Program-made: the position numbers and the translations under genes | Origin: Apostichopus japonicus | Lineage: Eukaryota > Echinodermata > Holothuroidea > Aspidochirotida > Stichopodidae | NCBI RefSeq assembly: GCF_037975245.1 | Contig: NC_092568.1 | Coordinates: 9,635,501-9,699,500, forward strand | Length of the DNA: 64,000 nt | Reading direction: 5' to 3' | Shown here: one piece after another, positions 23,649 through 35,760 of the stretch | How positions within the stretch are numbered: position 1 is the first letter of the stretch | Layout: every line of letters starts with the position of its first letter | The notes under the pieces: generated by a model | Databases searched by the model: none | What the model saw: the letters and a program-made list of their open reading frames with translations, nothing else | What the model was told of the DNA's origin: nothing

Positions 23649-25233
23649 CCTATACAAATAATATTTATCACCAATTAATTTTGACTTGCGACTTTCAAAT
23701 GAAACCAAAAACCATAATTGTGATGATTTGGCGGGCTAGTTTAGAGGAGGTAATTCATTATGCACGAACTAGTCTAAAATTCGCTGGATTTGTATTGCTT
23801 TCGATTCGAGTCATCGCAAGTATTGTAGAGGTCATCATCATGTGTTGCAATTTGTTGTGTTTTCTTCATTTATTACAATGTTTATTTCCGCTCATGGAGA
23901 TGCTGAATCTAAAATATTAAAGCACTTAACATGATCTATTATGATGGCAGTGAATTCAATGTCGACACTATGTTATCATTCAGATAAAATAACCAGTTCT
24001 CATGCAGATCTATTGCATCACATATTTTCAAAATGACAGCTCCCCCTCCCCCTCTCCTCCCCATCTCCTCCACTCCACTCTCCTCCTCACCCTTCCCCTC
24101 CTCCTCCCCTCCCCCTTCTTTTACCCCTCCTCCTCCCCCTTCATACACGACTTAAACTAGCATATCTCTCAACGGAACAAGATTTTTGTTCATCATAATG
24201 ATGACTCAGTCATGTAAGCTCAAGATGATGTTTGGGTTTGTATGACATGACATTTTCTTTTCTGTCTTTCGCCCTCTATTTCACTCCACAACAGACATAT
24301 AGAAACCTACTTCAATATCTATGGCGACAGATCATCACCGTTCTTTCTTCATTCTGTCAACCATAGATTTTGTCATCGTCCACAGTGGCGTGCGCAGAGG
24401 GGGAGTGGTAACTATTTCAGATGTTTATGAGATGATTATTAAAAATATGTGCAGTTGCCCCTTAGAAATGATACCAATGAAGAGTTAACTCTTCACAACA
24501 CCAATTTCAGGGAAGCAATCATTTCATGGTGAAACTCCATGCTTTCCTGGATAAGACCATGCAATGCTTGATTCTATCGAGTAATTGTCTATGCGATTTT
24601 CATAATATGTAGGCTAATGAAAGTATTAATAGGTTAGATTTTTTGGAACCAAAAAAATATCAGGTACGTAACTTGATCGGTCCCAAAGACAGGGGTCTGA
24701 ACACTGGGCCGAAGGAGTGTATATATTATTTTATGCAATGATAATGCATTACTCACATATATGTCTCGGTCCAGGCTAACTGAGCTCGGGCTCAGGGCAG
24801 TTTATCCCCCCCCTCCCGATCCCCTGGCCCGTAAAGCGTGCTCGTGTATTACCTCTCGTCAGTGTTAACTGGATTGCCAGGCTACAGTTTCCTTCCAATG
24901 TCCGGAAGCATACAACGTTTGTAACTCAGTTCTCCTCATGTATGCAGATAGCGGTAACATAATGTATACATATATGCATGCTGTTTAAGTCTTATTATGC
25001 AAGAATCGGTAACACAATGCACATATATGCTGCATCGCATTTAGGCTACTTTATACGGTACATTAGTTAATTAGGCTAATTAGTACAAACATGGGTCTTA
25101 CTTAGTTGAAAATTCTAGAACGTCGATGGTAATTGCATACTGGTTTCTATTTGTTGATTCAGAAAGCACGTGTCATCTTTATCACTACTTACATGGAAGC
25201 TGAAAAAAGTTGGCGACAGATTTTGTTAGTGCC
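23647..25233. other. No gene seen; pyrimidine tract and one transposon end
   Basis: A C/T-rich tract at about 24037-24145, and a solitary hAT-like left end at about 24385 (cagtggcgtgcgcagagg) without a recognised partner. Confidence 0.4.
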
Positions 25234-25442
25234 ACAATTTCGCTTACTATAAGGTGCGTTTTTATCTTGACCGTACTTTACTAGATCTAGATACCCACGA
25301 AATCTGAACTGTGATATCCGGTTGAAGCAAATGTCTGTGCTGTCATTACTGTCATTCGTTTTAGTCAACGCAATTTTTTAGTGTGTACAACATATTGTCA
25401 TTCGTTATGTGTAACGCAATTGTCATTCGTTTTAGTAACACC
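25234..25442 (+). mobile_element. Truncated copy of the GGTG/CACC element
   Basis: Matches the right part of the complete element at 27317-27950 from acaatttcgcttactata through to the end cgttttagtaacacc, lacking a 40-50 bp block present in the other copy. The left half of the element is absent, so this is a 3' fragment. Confidence 0.8.
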
Positions 25443-26096
25443 CCATGAAACTTCACATCAGTGACTGCAGGAGCAGGCTCAATATTTTACGTGGCACTCG
25501 GGAAGTTATCGAAGCTGACTCCCCTGAATGGGCATAGGCGTACGGGACCATTTCAGTTTGGGGGGCAGAACTTTTTGTGCCCGAAAGTTCCCGTGACACT
25601 ATCTAAGCGGAGCGCCACCATCGGTTGGCGCGTAGCGTACAAGAAAATTTTGGGCACACAATGCCTCTCAGATTGCCGGAAACGGCACTTCTGAGGCCTT
25701 GCAAGTTGCATCTAAACATTCTTTATTTTATAATCTCACGTTTTAGAAATTTACACTTCCCCAAAAATTTGGTATATTAGAAGAAGAAAAAATGGTAACA
25801 TCACTTTGAAGAGGAAAAATGGGACAGTATATTTTTTAAGCTCTTATTTAGTTACCTTATTTATTATTTTAACACAGTACTCAGCTACCTCCAGAAAAAC
25901 ATACATTGTTCAACGACACGTAAGCGGGATAATGTCGCTGTGTCGGGTGAGACTGCAATTTGTCTCACAAAAAAGTATAAAATATAACAAAGAATATGAT
26001 AAACCCGTACTTCTATGCTTGTAGGCACCCCCCCCCCACCATCCATGAAAAAGAAAATGTTTCTTCTATATACACTCATGTTGGGGATATCCAGGT

Positions 26097-26747
26097 CAAG
26101 GGCGGCGGAAGCACTTTTAATCTGGGGGCACCTACATCAAAGGGCACTTTGCAGAAATTCGATTGGACTGATGCAGCCCTATATTTAGTACCCTTTATAA
26201 CTCTTATTGTATTATCTTATTTGTGTATACACATCACTCCATCAACGCCCCCCCCCCCCCCCCCTAAAGGAAAATATGCATACTAGCACTGCAATATCCA
26301 ATACGCAAATTGGGAAACAAGGAACAAGTTTTCTCTTGAGACAAAATGAGGTGAAATCATGCTAGTTGCTAATGTAGGAATCTTCCGAATTAGACTGTTT
26401 TTTTTTTCTTGTCAATATCTTAACAAATTTTCCATTCGAAATAGTTTTAAGTTTAACCCACAGAAATTCACTAAAAGACACGGGCTTAGCCAGGATTTGC
26501 AAAGTTGTATGCACGACTATCTGAGCGGAGCGCCACCATCGGTTGGCGCGGAGCGTACTCTAAAAATTTTTGGTTTTACAAACCCCTCAGATGGCCGGAA
26601 ACGGCCCTTCCCGAGTGTTCATTATGGTTCCCTGGCCTCTTGTTAACTTGAGGCACCTCAATTTTTATATAGAAAAAAGGCACATTTTTAACCTGAGGAA
26701 AAGTGGGGGCGCACGTGCCCCTGTGCCCCCCGGTTCCGCCGCCCTTG
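26097..26747 (+). mobile_element. hAT-type MITE, family E, copy 2 (complete)
   Basis: 651 bp with perfect 14-bp terminal repeats (CAAGGGCGGCGGAA) and flanks atccaggt and gtccaggt (7 of 8). It carries one shared GC-rich core (about 26517-26560). Inserted inside the element 25533-27128. Confidence 0.9.
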
Positions 26748-26942
26748 GTCCAGGTAAACAATTGACTAGTTAGAAAAAAAAATGATCTTGCAAAAAGCGT
26801 GGTAGCCCAGATGAACTGCGCTTACGGTGGTGTTACACGGAAATATTCGGGCATAATGATGCTGAATAAAGAAAATCATGGAATTGTCGGGCAAAAATTT
26901 GAAAAAGATTCGGGCAAGCTACTGCATATTTATATTCCAGAT

Positions 26943-27067
26943 GACAAGAAATTCGGGCAAAAGTCCTGAAAAATTCGGGCAGCCTAAAAAAAAATATATA
27001 TATATATTTTTTTTATCTCCTCTTAGGCTGCCCGAATTTTTCAGGACTTTTGCCCGAATTTCTTGTC
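26943..27067. repeat. Perfect 45-bp inverted repeat around an A/T spacer
   Basis: Arms 26943-26987 and 27023-27067 are exact reverse complements (starting gacaagaaattcgggcaaaa), separated by a 35-bp A/T-rich spacer. Each arm carries the ttcgggca motif that also recurs in family C. RNA from either strand would fold into a long perfect hairpin. Confidence 0.95.
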
Positions 27068-27316
27068 CTCTGGAAATTTGGGGGTAGTCTGCCCCCTGCC
27101 CCCCCCCCCCCCGCCTCGTACGCCTATGTGAATGGGGTGGGTATGCATGCCCCCTGTCATAAAATCAAAACTTAAGACGTCTAATGCCATTCTGAGGCAT
27201 ATTTGGACTAAATTAGGTCTATATGTTTTTTCTGATCTTAAAAATTAACCGTGGATTGTACACCACGTCACACCCAAATATCCGCAAATTTGGGCGTTAG
27301 ATTGGTCCCCGAATGA

Positions 27317-27950
27317 GGTGACAAACTAAAACGAATGACAATTGACTTTGTACAGGGTTAATTATCATTCGCGAATGACAACGAAGGACAGTGGTGAGAA
27401 GCGATAGAACGATTAACGGAGTGGAGTAAATGCGGTTATTGGTTTTCTGCGCAAAAATGATTTGAGGATCGAAAATCGGATGTTATGTGGTTGCAGGGTT
27501 TGGGTGTAATTTAGGGATAGAAACCACAGCGAAAGTTTTTGTGTGAGAATGCGCTTGAATGCTGTGTTTTTGACATTTAGCCTATCTCTGTAGATTTATA
27601 TAAAAAGATAACTGAAGCCAAGATTATAGTATTGTTAGTTTCTAACAATTAATATCGGAAAAATGACGTTAAATTTACTTTTTAAATCAGACTTACAATT
27701 TCGCTTACTATAGGTGCGTTTGTATCTTGTCCGTAATTTACTAGCCTCTGTAAGCCACGCACTTCGCGTCCATTCGGTTTGCGTATAGCTTTAATATACC
27801 CACGAAGTCTGAACTGTGATATCCGGTTGAAGCAAATGTCTGTGCTATCATTCACTGTCATTCGTTTTCAAGTCAACGCAATTTTTTAGTGTGTACAACA
27901 TATTGTCATTCGTTACGTGTAACGCAATTGTCATTCATTTTAGTAACACC
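27317..27950. mobile_element. Non-autonomous DNA transposon with GGTG/CACC ends
   Basis: 634 bp, left end GGTGACAAACTAAAACGAAT, right end cattcattttagtaacacc, giving inverted repeats of about 26 bp with a few mismatches, flanked by the perfect 8-bp duplication ccgaatga (27309-27316 and 27951-27958). The motif tgtcattcgtt recurs several times near the right end and in inverse near the left, as expected for transposase-binding sites. GG ends with 8-9 bp duplications are typical of Merlin elements, but there is no coding sequence to confirm the superfamily. Confidence 0.75.
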
Positions 27951-27958
27951 CCGAATGA

Positions 27959-30900
27959 GGGGGTCAAATAATCCACCGACTGAACGTTTATCCCCAACTG
28001 AAAGCGGTTTGCCCCCCCCCCCACCCCTACGACTATTGTCTGACGATAGAGATGGGGAGCCATGGGCCTGATACCTAGCCCTTTGCGCTAATTCATTGAA
28101 CCTTCATAAATAGACGATATAATTTCCAACCTACTAGGTACGTGTCTGGCTAACTTGTAGATCAAAGAGGTGGTTTAACTCAGGAAATTGTAGAATGGAA
28201 GTATTATCCTGGATGATAATAACTTCCATAGTTGTAGGCTAACCATATTTAACGCACTGTGTACACGGTGTCCACGGGCATTAAAGGTAGGTACCATATT
28301 TATCAATTCAAGAATGTGTCGATTTAGCTGAGAGAAGTTATATAAAACGAACCGTTATCTGTTAAAGTTCTAAGAAACAACGTTGAACGTTTGTTTAATT
28401 ACCGATAACCTATTTTGAAAAGCTGATAAGAAAGCCTTGACTGAAAACTGACCCTATAACTTGGATTAGTCACGAGTCCTGTTAGGACTACTTCTTCAAT
28501 CGGAATCGCCACGCTATTTCGCAATATCAACTTCAAGTGAGCCGAGGTTACATATCCCATCACCTATAGCTTGTACAACGCTAAATACACAGGGTGCAGT
28601 ACACAACAATTGAAAATACAGAAGCTCTGGGTTAATCGCTTCATTACTTCAAACTACGAATGTACGATCTTGAGAGACGTGTTTGCTGAAACAGAACGAT
28701 CTGCCATAGGTAAATTTTGCTGCAGTTTGTCCATCAGTTTGAACATTCTGATGTCATACTCATAGGTTGCTTCGTTAACCAAGGTGTGTGGATTTTCAAT
28801 TTTCGTTACACTTACAGCCTTTCCAAATTACAGGTAGTTCTACTGTGTACAGTCTAAGTCATACTATTTTGTGTAGCGACTACCAGTCAGTAGTAGTTAG
28901 GCCTTACATGTCACTAGGTTTAGTAATAAGAAATATCGTGAATCGAAGATATATAATAATCATCGTTAAAGAAATGATCGGGACTCAGTGACATTTTCGG
29001 GTACAACTGTAGAATCCAGCGACGATTTAACCCTCACTTCTCAAAATAAACTTGAGGCAAGGTGGACAAGTTGGTTCACTGTGAATGCACCTTCCATGCA
29101 TGGAGGTACAGTGGACTTAAATGTTGTCTTGAAATAATCTCAGTACATGCAGTCAACACTAAATTGTTCAACTTACAGTAGGTTTGATCCCCAATGTAAC
29201 TGAGCTTCAATCCACTTCAGAATTAAGTCTTAAGTGGACTTGGCCATTCCTTTAAAAACTTTGGATGAGTCTGCTTTAAGTGAAAACTCTGATGAGTTTT
29301 CTTCTTCTTTTTGTATCACTATCACTCCCCTCATGTTTGGAGTCCTCTTTAATCCAAATAAGTGTTTACAGTAGATGCACACTACACGGCAGGTTACAAT
29401 ACATGCCAACGCTTCACACAGGCTTGCCTGCTTCTGTGCAGCCAAATATGAAATATGCATGATATGGATAACACAATCATGGTGTTAAATTTATCAATTG
29501 GTCAGATTTGTTTAATATAGTCCCTTTACAGCCAGAGTTGCAACACCTGGTAAGTTTTCGAAGCCATATTGTTTTCAAAGCCAAATATTGGCTCCCAACA
29601 CAGGTGCACTAGCTCTGTGTGACGTGAATGGTATATAGATCCTGTGCAAGCTTTTCTGCCAGCTACCGTAACCCTTGAAGAATAAAGAAATCAAAATTTA
29701 CTGGCTAACTGCTACTGAGGTTATGCCATTTGCAAATAATACATCAAGGCACTTGCATTTTTCTGCCATTTGACACTATAGGAACAAAAGCACATGATGA
29801 AATCTGGTAACAGTCATCTGTCAAAAATTGTGTGAATTCTGTAGCTAAGATACTGTAAGCCCTGTGTTACTGCTTACTACCAGCAAATATTAGAAGCCTG
29901 CACAGTGCAGTGCAGTTAACTGATGTACGCTGAAATCAGGAAAATGTCAGTGGAAACTTCAGTTAATGAGACAGTCAAATTTTTAAGAACTTTCATTTTT
30001 TATTCCATTCGTGAGGCAAAATGAATCTAGCGATGGTGCGTGCATGTGTTCATGTGACGCCTTGACTAATTGTCAACAAGATTAAAACAATAAGGTAGAT
30101 GCACATTGAGCAGAAGAACTTCATTTCTTTCTAAGGAGGGCCAAAGTCATTTGAGGTCAACAGAGGTCAAAGTCCACAAACCTTTTATGTACATGTAAAC
30201 TCACAAAGCAGAAGTTGCATGAACTTTAGATATATAATGCATCAGTACACCTTATAGAGTAGAAGAGGTCTATTGTTTTCTGTGGATGTCAAAGGTCATT
30301 TAAGGTCAACAGAGGCCAAAGTCTGAAAACTTTGTGAACATGATATGACTCCAACAACAAAGTTAATTTACCCTTACAATTGGCCAAGTTGTCTGGCACT
30401 CTTTTCTAATGTTCTGATACTTGACTTAAGGATACATATTTCCTCAATGCTTCATCAATCAGGTGATTATACATATTTAAGCTTGTAAGGCAAGGAATCA
30501 CAAATCCTTCTGGCTTTCTGGTTGACCAAGTGACTAAAATTGTGAAATTCTAAGCCTGGTGCCTTTCAACTTTCGCAGAGTGTTATAGGTACTGTAGTTC
30601 AGCACACTGTGTACGCACTGCAGTAATTGGAAATTATCATATTACTTATAAGCTGACCCTACCTTTATACGGTACATGCAAAGTACACTGTACTGAATTT
30701 CAAGCTACTCATTTGCATAATTTAGTTCCCTAGCAGATTCCTTTGAGAGACAGAAACTAGTTTTGTTGATTTGTTATAACTTGTAAGAGATCTGTTGGAA
30801 AAGTGTATTGCTCTTGCAAAACAATAAACATTTAACCTCTAAATAGCCACAAAGTTCAATCAAGTTTATATCAGATGTCAGCAGTACCTATCTACAGTAG

Positions 30901-33900
30901 ACCCGACCCGTGACAACTATTTACAGAGCGTTACAGCCAATGTTCATGTTAGGACTCGGGATTGCGGGATTCCCACAATTTGCCCAGCATGGTAACACCA
31001 AAAAAATTCTCTTTGGGGGAAGTCCCCACAACAATTTTTTGCCAGTGCTTCCGCAACTTGCACCATTGCTTGTAGTTACAAAACTTGCCAATAACAAGCT
31101 GGATATTATAAAGCTTTGCTGATTTTTGTAAGGAGTAATGTGATTGGTCAAATCTTTCACTGGTTACAGCATGGACGTTGTATGGAGAGATCTGTTTAAC
31201 TTTGTTCAAACTCTATTGCTCTTAAAAACAATGAATCAATATCTAAACAGATAACACTCTAATTCATAGCAACGCCATTAGTGCTGATGATCTACTTACA
31301 TTATAACTTTAGCTGGTGATCAATATTAGCACCAAAATATGCTAGAAATAAAAAATGGTTACTCTTGTAGAGCTGCTCAAATGACAAAACTGATGGTTTG
31401 CTGTTTGTGCCCTTTATTTTTCCAGTGACTTTTTCTTTCATTTTACTTATGTGTACCTCTGCCATCCCCCTCCCCCACCCCTCCCACCCCCCCAAGATCG
31501 CTATAGCCAACTGATTGCTGATAGCAGATATGCCATGCTGCTATCCGACACTTTGTCAAGCCTTTTTTGTAATACATTCCAGGGATCTTCTCTCATCAGA
31601 TCATGTGTTTAGAAGAGTGTCAGAACCTCGAGGCTGGAAATCACCCAAGTTGTTAACTTTAAGCCACAGTACTTCTAGTACTCTTGTAGCATACTCACAT
31701 TTGGAAATAATCACTGATTTTCCTTTTACAACCAAAATGAATGGCACAACACGTATTACTCAAGATCGTGAAATTTCATTTCAAGTATTTGAAAGTGGTC
31801 ATTGCATGGCTAATGCTTTTAAGTACAAGGCACTTTCATTTTGGAAGCCACTGTGCAATCGATATGGGATATACAGATGCTGTACTAGTGTGTGCCGTGC
31901 AAGTTGTACAGGGTCACACATCCTGTTATTCATGAAAACTTTGCAACTGATTGTTTGAAAGTCCTATATTACTACAGGTCATAATATGTATTGAGCAAGA
32001 ACAGCTGGAGGTCAGGCCATTATCTATTGTTTGCGGTTGTTCACGGTTTATGGTTGCTGGATGATTAACTCATGGACTCGGATATTACAAAGAATCATAC
32101 CCTATTTTGTTACACAAATCTTTGTATACATTAATACAGAAAAAAAGGTTAGTTCATTTCAAAATTATGTCAGAATTTGACGGAATGATAATGAATATAA
32201 TCTCTACATTTAAGTGCCACTTTCAAGACGTACTCCGAATCAGTGCTGAAAGTCCCCCCTCCCCTGCCCCAACCCCTCTCTAGTCCCTTCTTTATTACGT
32301 TTCGCAGACATGATCTGAATATAGAAAGTTGGTCCAGTACCATACAGTATGTCTTACTTAGGAGTGTTTGCAGTGGCCTATTGACCTTGTAGGCCCCTAG
32401 GCCCTTGCCTCCTCGGCCAATTGGCTTATAATCAAGCATTGGTAATTATACACGCCACCATTTCTTCGTTGCGATGAGATTTAAATTCCACGATTTTTGG
32501 CATGTTCGAATGCCACATCGTGAAAGTTTCATCGTGAAATGTCACATCAGGGAACTCCCTTAATTGGCTCACACTCCATGTCACTATAACTGTTCTAACT
32601 GTCCTACAACATGGTAGGCTATATATAGTTAATACAGTAGACCTAGGCTATGCTTTCCATCCATGTAGAGAATGTAGCCTGTTAACTGCTACATTTATCA
32701 ATTACGTGCAGGTAAAGGGTATGAATGGTTGCACTTGCTTTGGCTGGAGCATGTACATGATTATATATCTCTCCTAGCCTCTCCTAGAGAATTTTTGTTT
32801 TGTTTTTTGCGCAGAATAGTTTTTGGGATCCCATCTGAACACTGGAACCTTTACACATGTGTGCATGTACCAATGCGTTCCTTCTACCATGATGATAAGC
32901 AATGGCCCACTAATATATAAACCCAATAACTAAAACAAAGACTGCTGCTATCATTGCAATTAAAACACCTTCTTATTGTTTTTCTTTGTACAAGCTTCCT
33001 GTAACAATCGATACATTCGCGGTCCCTGGCTTTGTATATAGACAACAGACATATGTATGCCTTGTCAAAATACAATGTAGGGAAAATTTAAAGAATGAGA
33101 ATATAATCGTTGACCCATTTCAATTTAAACCGTTTCCAAGAAGTCACCAGTGATCTATATGTAAAATGTAAAATATGTAAAATCACAGATCTTGACAGCT
33201 TTTTGTAATGGCAATATATGTTTAAATGTCAAATATTTCTTCTTCTTTTTTCTTCAGAAAATGCTGTCTTTACAGAAAGAGATTGCAAATAGTTGATTCA
33301 CTGAATTGGATGCAGTCACTGAATTGATACTTTGGCAGTGAAGGTAAATAAGAATTTTGGTAGATATATGCATTTTGGTTTTGCTGTGTTTGCTGGTAAA
33401 TTGTTTAATCTTCTTAAATCAAACTTTAGAGCTGATCCTCACAATTGAACTGCCGACCTCAATCGTTAGCATTCATGCTTTGAGTTGATTATAACATTTC
33501 CTATCAAACCTTACTCCAGGTTTTTTGGCCTCCAAAATCATCAAACCTCTTTCCAGGGTAGAAAATAAGAAATGGTCAAACCAGTAGGAAACTGAATGAG
33601 CTGAATGAGATACAGTAACTTTCGATCTTCGGATAATTGACGTTGCCATTATAGTTTAATAGGGGAAATTTAAAGCCAACAGATATGATGTACAAAACAC
33701 ATGCCTATAAATTTTAGCCACTTGCCAAAAATGCCACTGATTAAAAAAAAACCTAGGTAAAATCAAGTACTCACTTGGATTTTCAGCTAACTGTACAGGC
33801 TTATAAAAGCAGCCTTATAGCATATATTTGCAGAAAAGCAGTCATAGTTTCATGATTATCATGTAACGATAAAGCCAGTGTTAGCTTGCAAACTACTATT

Positions 33901-34250
33901 GTGCCGCATATGTACTGTATTAAAAGGCAAGTAACCATTGGGAGGGGGAGGGGGAGGGGGGAGGTTTCGCTCTGGTTTATGTTGTGCATACAAATCTGTG
34001 TGATTGTTTTTGTAAGGTTATCATGTATACATGTATGCATTGTACTGTGCAGTACGTGTACTGTCCTATAGACAATACTTTTTGACAGTATCTATTACCA
34101 GTACTGTGAAGTTTGCACCAGCATTTGTGTGACTGTGACTGTATATATGGTATAATGTTGCTGGTACTTCTACAGCACTAGAGTACATGATACTAAATCA
34201 GATACTGATGTACAGTTTTTAAGGGTTTTGTCATTTTGTTGCCAAATGTT
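27959..34250. other. No gene seen; upstream flank or 5' introns of the transporter
   Basis: About 6.3 kb with no supported coding exon. Two clusters of AGGTCA-like motifs lie at 30143-30175 and 30289-30324. A plus-strand frame of 147 codons at 31515-31958 has no domain. A possible non-coding exon at 33258-33343 has an acceptor (ttttttcttcag) and a donor (gtaaat) and could be a 5' UTR exon of the transporter gene. Confidence 0.4.
30143..30324 (+). repeat. Two clusters of AGGTCA-like motifs
   Basis: 30143-30175 reads aaagtcatttgaggtcaaca and on into another aggtcaaag; 30289-30324 reads caaaggtcatttaaggtcaa and on into aggccaaag. The two blocks are similar to each other, so they may be a duplicated repeat rather than selected receptor sites. 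Confidence 0.6.
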
Positions 34251-34313
34251 GTAAAGCGCTCTTGAACATGCTTAAAAGCATGAAAAGAGCGCTATATAAA
34301 CCTGGTAAACTAA
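34251..34313 (+). repeat. Possible LINE/SINE 3'-tail remnant
   Basis: The phrase gtaaagcgctcttgaacatg followed by gagcgctatataaacc resembles the 3' tail shared by many L2/CR1-type retroelements in aquatic animals. It is short and solitary here, so the call is tentative. The two AGCGCT blocks also make a small hairpin. Confidence 0.4.
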
Positions 34314-34620
34314 TAATTATGATGTATTTGATGCCAAATTAAGAACATTCAACAATAAGTTTGTTAGAAGCTGAATTCTGCACATAGAAACTTACTGTCT
34401 ATATGTTGTGATATGATGTGAGGTGTGGTGTAAAATTTTTGTACATTTACATGATTTTCCTAGATATATTACAACACTGGCCTCCTTTGATCTGACTGAT
34501 GTTAGTATTTACTTGTACAAATAGTTTTAGTAGTTGGTGAAATCAGATCATTGTTTTGCGCTGTATAATCATAGGCGTAGGAGGCGGGGGGGGGGGGCTG
34601 GGGGGGCTGCAGCCCCCAAC

Positions 34621-35016
34621 CATATTTTTTGGTGAAAATTCGGGCAATATTCTGAGAATTTTTCGGGCACCTACTGGAAGAAGAATAATTTGCAGTGTTT
34701 TTTCATTTTTTTTTTGGTGAAACTTCGGCAATATGCTGAGAAATTTTCCGGCATCTATTGAAAGAATAATAATTTGCAATGGTTTTCAAATTTTTTGGTG
34801 AAAATTCGGGCAATATGCTGAGAATTTTTTCGGGCACCTACTGAAAGAATAATAATTTGCAGTGTGTTTTTCAAGTTTTTTGGTGAAAATTCGGGCAATA
34901 TGCTGAGAATTTTTTCGGGCACCTACCTGTACTGAAAGAATAATAATTTGCAGTGTGTTTTTCAAGTTTTTTGGTGAAAATTTGGGCAATATGCTGAGAA
35001 TTTTTCGGGCACCTAC
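34621..35016 (+). repeat. Tandem array inside the family C element, about 5 units
   Basis: Units of about 80-90 bp each contain ggtgaaaattcgggcaatat and ttcgggcacctactgaaaga. The array translates on the minus strand as a repetitive frame (PKFSPKN-type repeats) that is not a gene. Confidence 0.9.
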
Positions 35017-35400
35017 CAGTGGCGGAGCGTCCATACAGTCAGAGGGGGCGGATGACCCCCTGACGGACTCAAATGGACTGCTGGCGCCCTTTTCAGCTTT
35101 TTTACCACTTTTTTACTTATTTTAAGTATTCAGGATTATTAACTTTTTTATTGCGCTCTGAAATACCTATTGACATTTGTCACATTTTGTTGGTGCAATT
35201 TTCTGACAAAATTGGCGATGACACCTATTTATTCTTCGTTTATCTGCAAATTAGCAAGGCCTGGAAAGGGTCATTTCCGGCAATCTAGGGAGTATCTTTA
35301 CTCCGCGCCAACCTGTGGTGGTGCTCCGCTTAGATAGTGTCGAAAGCGCCCCTACAGACCATTCTCTCCCCCCTGACCAATACCCCTAGCTCCGCCACTG
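35017..35400 (-). mobile_element. hAT-type MITE, family D, copy 2 (complete, nested)
   Basis: 384 bp, reverse complement of 20405-20803, with the same AGTGGCGGAGC ends. The flanks gcacctac and gcacaggt are only a partial match, so the target duplication has diverged or the insertion point was rearranged. It contains the shared GC-rich core on the minus strand (about 35315-35340). Confidence 0.85.
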
Positions 35401-35695
35401 GCACAGGTACTGAAAGAAGAAGAATTTGCAATGTATTTTTCAATGGTTAAACATGTATTTTTATTATGATCATTATTGTTGTAACGACTTCCCCAATAAT
35501 TATAACCAATATGGAAGGGTAATAACACGGAAAATTATTGTACGTTATTGGCATGTGATGTAATAACGGAAGAATACCTATATGATATGCACATTTACAT
35601 GTGGAACGCACGCGGAGCGCGCGAAAAATTTTGGTTATATTTTTCGGGCAAGTCGTTACAGCCCCCCCAAATCAAATGAGGCTCCTACGCCTATG

Positions 35696-35757
35696 TGTAT
35701 AATGGCCTAGATATGCGCTGTATAATGGCCTAGATATGCGCTGTATAATGGCCTAGT
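35696..35757 (+). repeat. 23-bp tandem repeat, nearly 3 units
   Basis: Unit tgtataatggcctagatatg plus cgc. The same unit start precedes the family C element (gcgctgtataat at about 34558-34569), so the transposon inserted into this small array. Confidence 0.95.
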
Positions 35758-35760
35758 TAT

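Larger units (their letters stand above)
25533..27128. mobile_element. hAT-type element carrying a nested MITE and a fold-back
   Basis: The left end CATAGGCGTACG is the exact inverse of the right end CGTACGCCTATG, flanked by the perfect 8-bp duplication tgaatggg (25525-25532 and 27129-27136). Contents: one shared GC-rich core (about 25600-25640), the nested family E element 26097-26747 and a 45-bp perfect inverted repeat (26943-27067). Removing the nested element leaves about 937 bp. No transposase is seen. Confidence 0.9.
34570..35695 (+). mobile_element. hAT-type element, family C, copy 2, with internal tandem repeats and nested MITE
   Basis: 1126 bp with a perfect 14-bp terminal repeat (CATAGGCGTAGGAG) and the perfect 8-bp duplication tgtataat (34562-34569 and 35696-35703). 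The left half holds about five tandem units of roughly 85 bp (34621-35016; core aaaattcgggcaatatgctg); the small copy at 14156-14646 has one. A family D MITE (35017-35400) is inserted in the last unit. The right half is shared with 7571-7857 and 14156-14646. Confidence 0.92.

Noticed and set aside
31515..31958. Longest non-repetitive frame, 147 codons on plus
   Set aside because: No domain, no signal peptide, no splice or promoter context; composition (many Cys, Ser, His) looks like chance translation.
33258..33343. Possible non-coding first-gene exon of the transporter
   Set aside because: Acceptor and donor are reasonable but nothing ties it to the transporter without transcript data; mentioned only in the gap note.
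34786..35034. Repetitive 82-codon minus-strand frame
   Set aside because: Translation of the tandem units inside the family C element.
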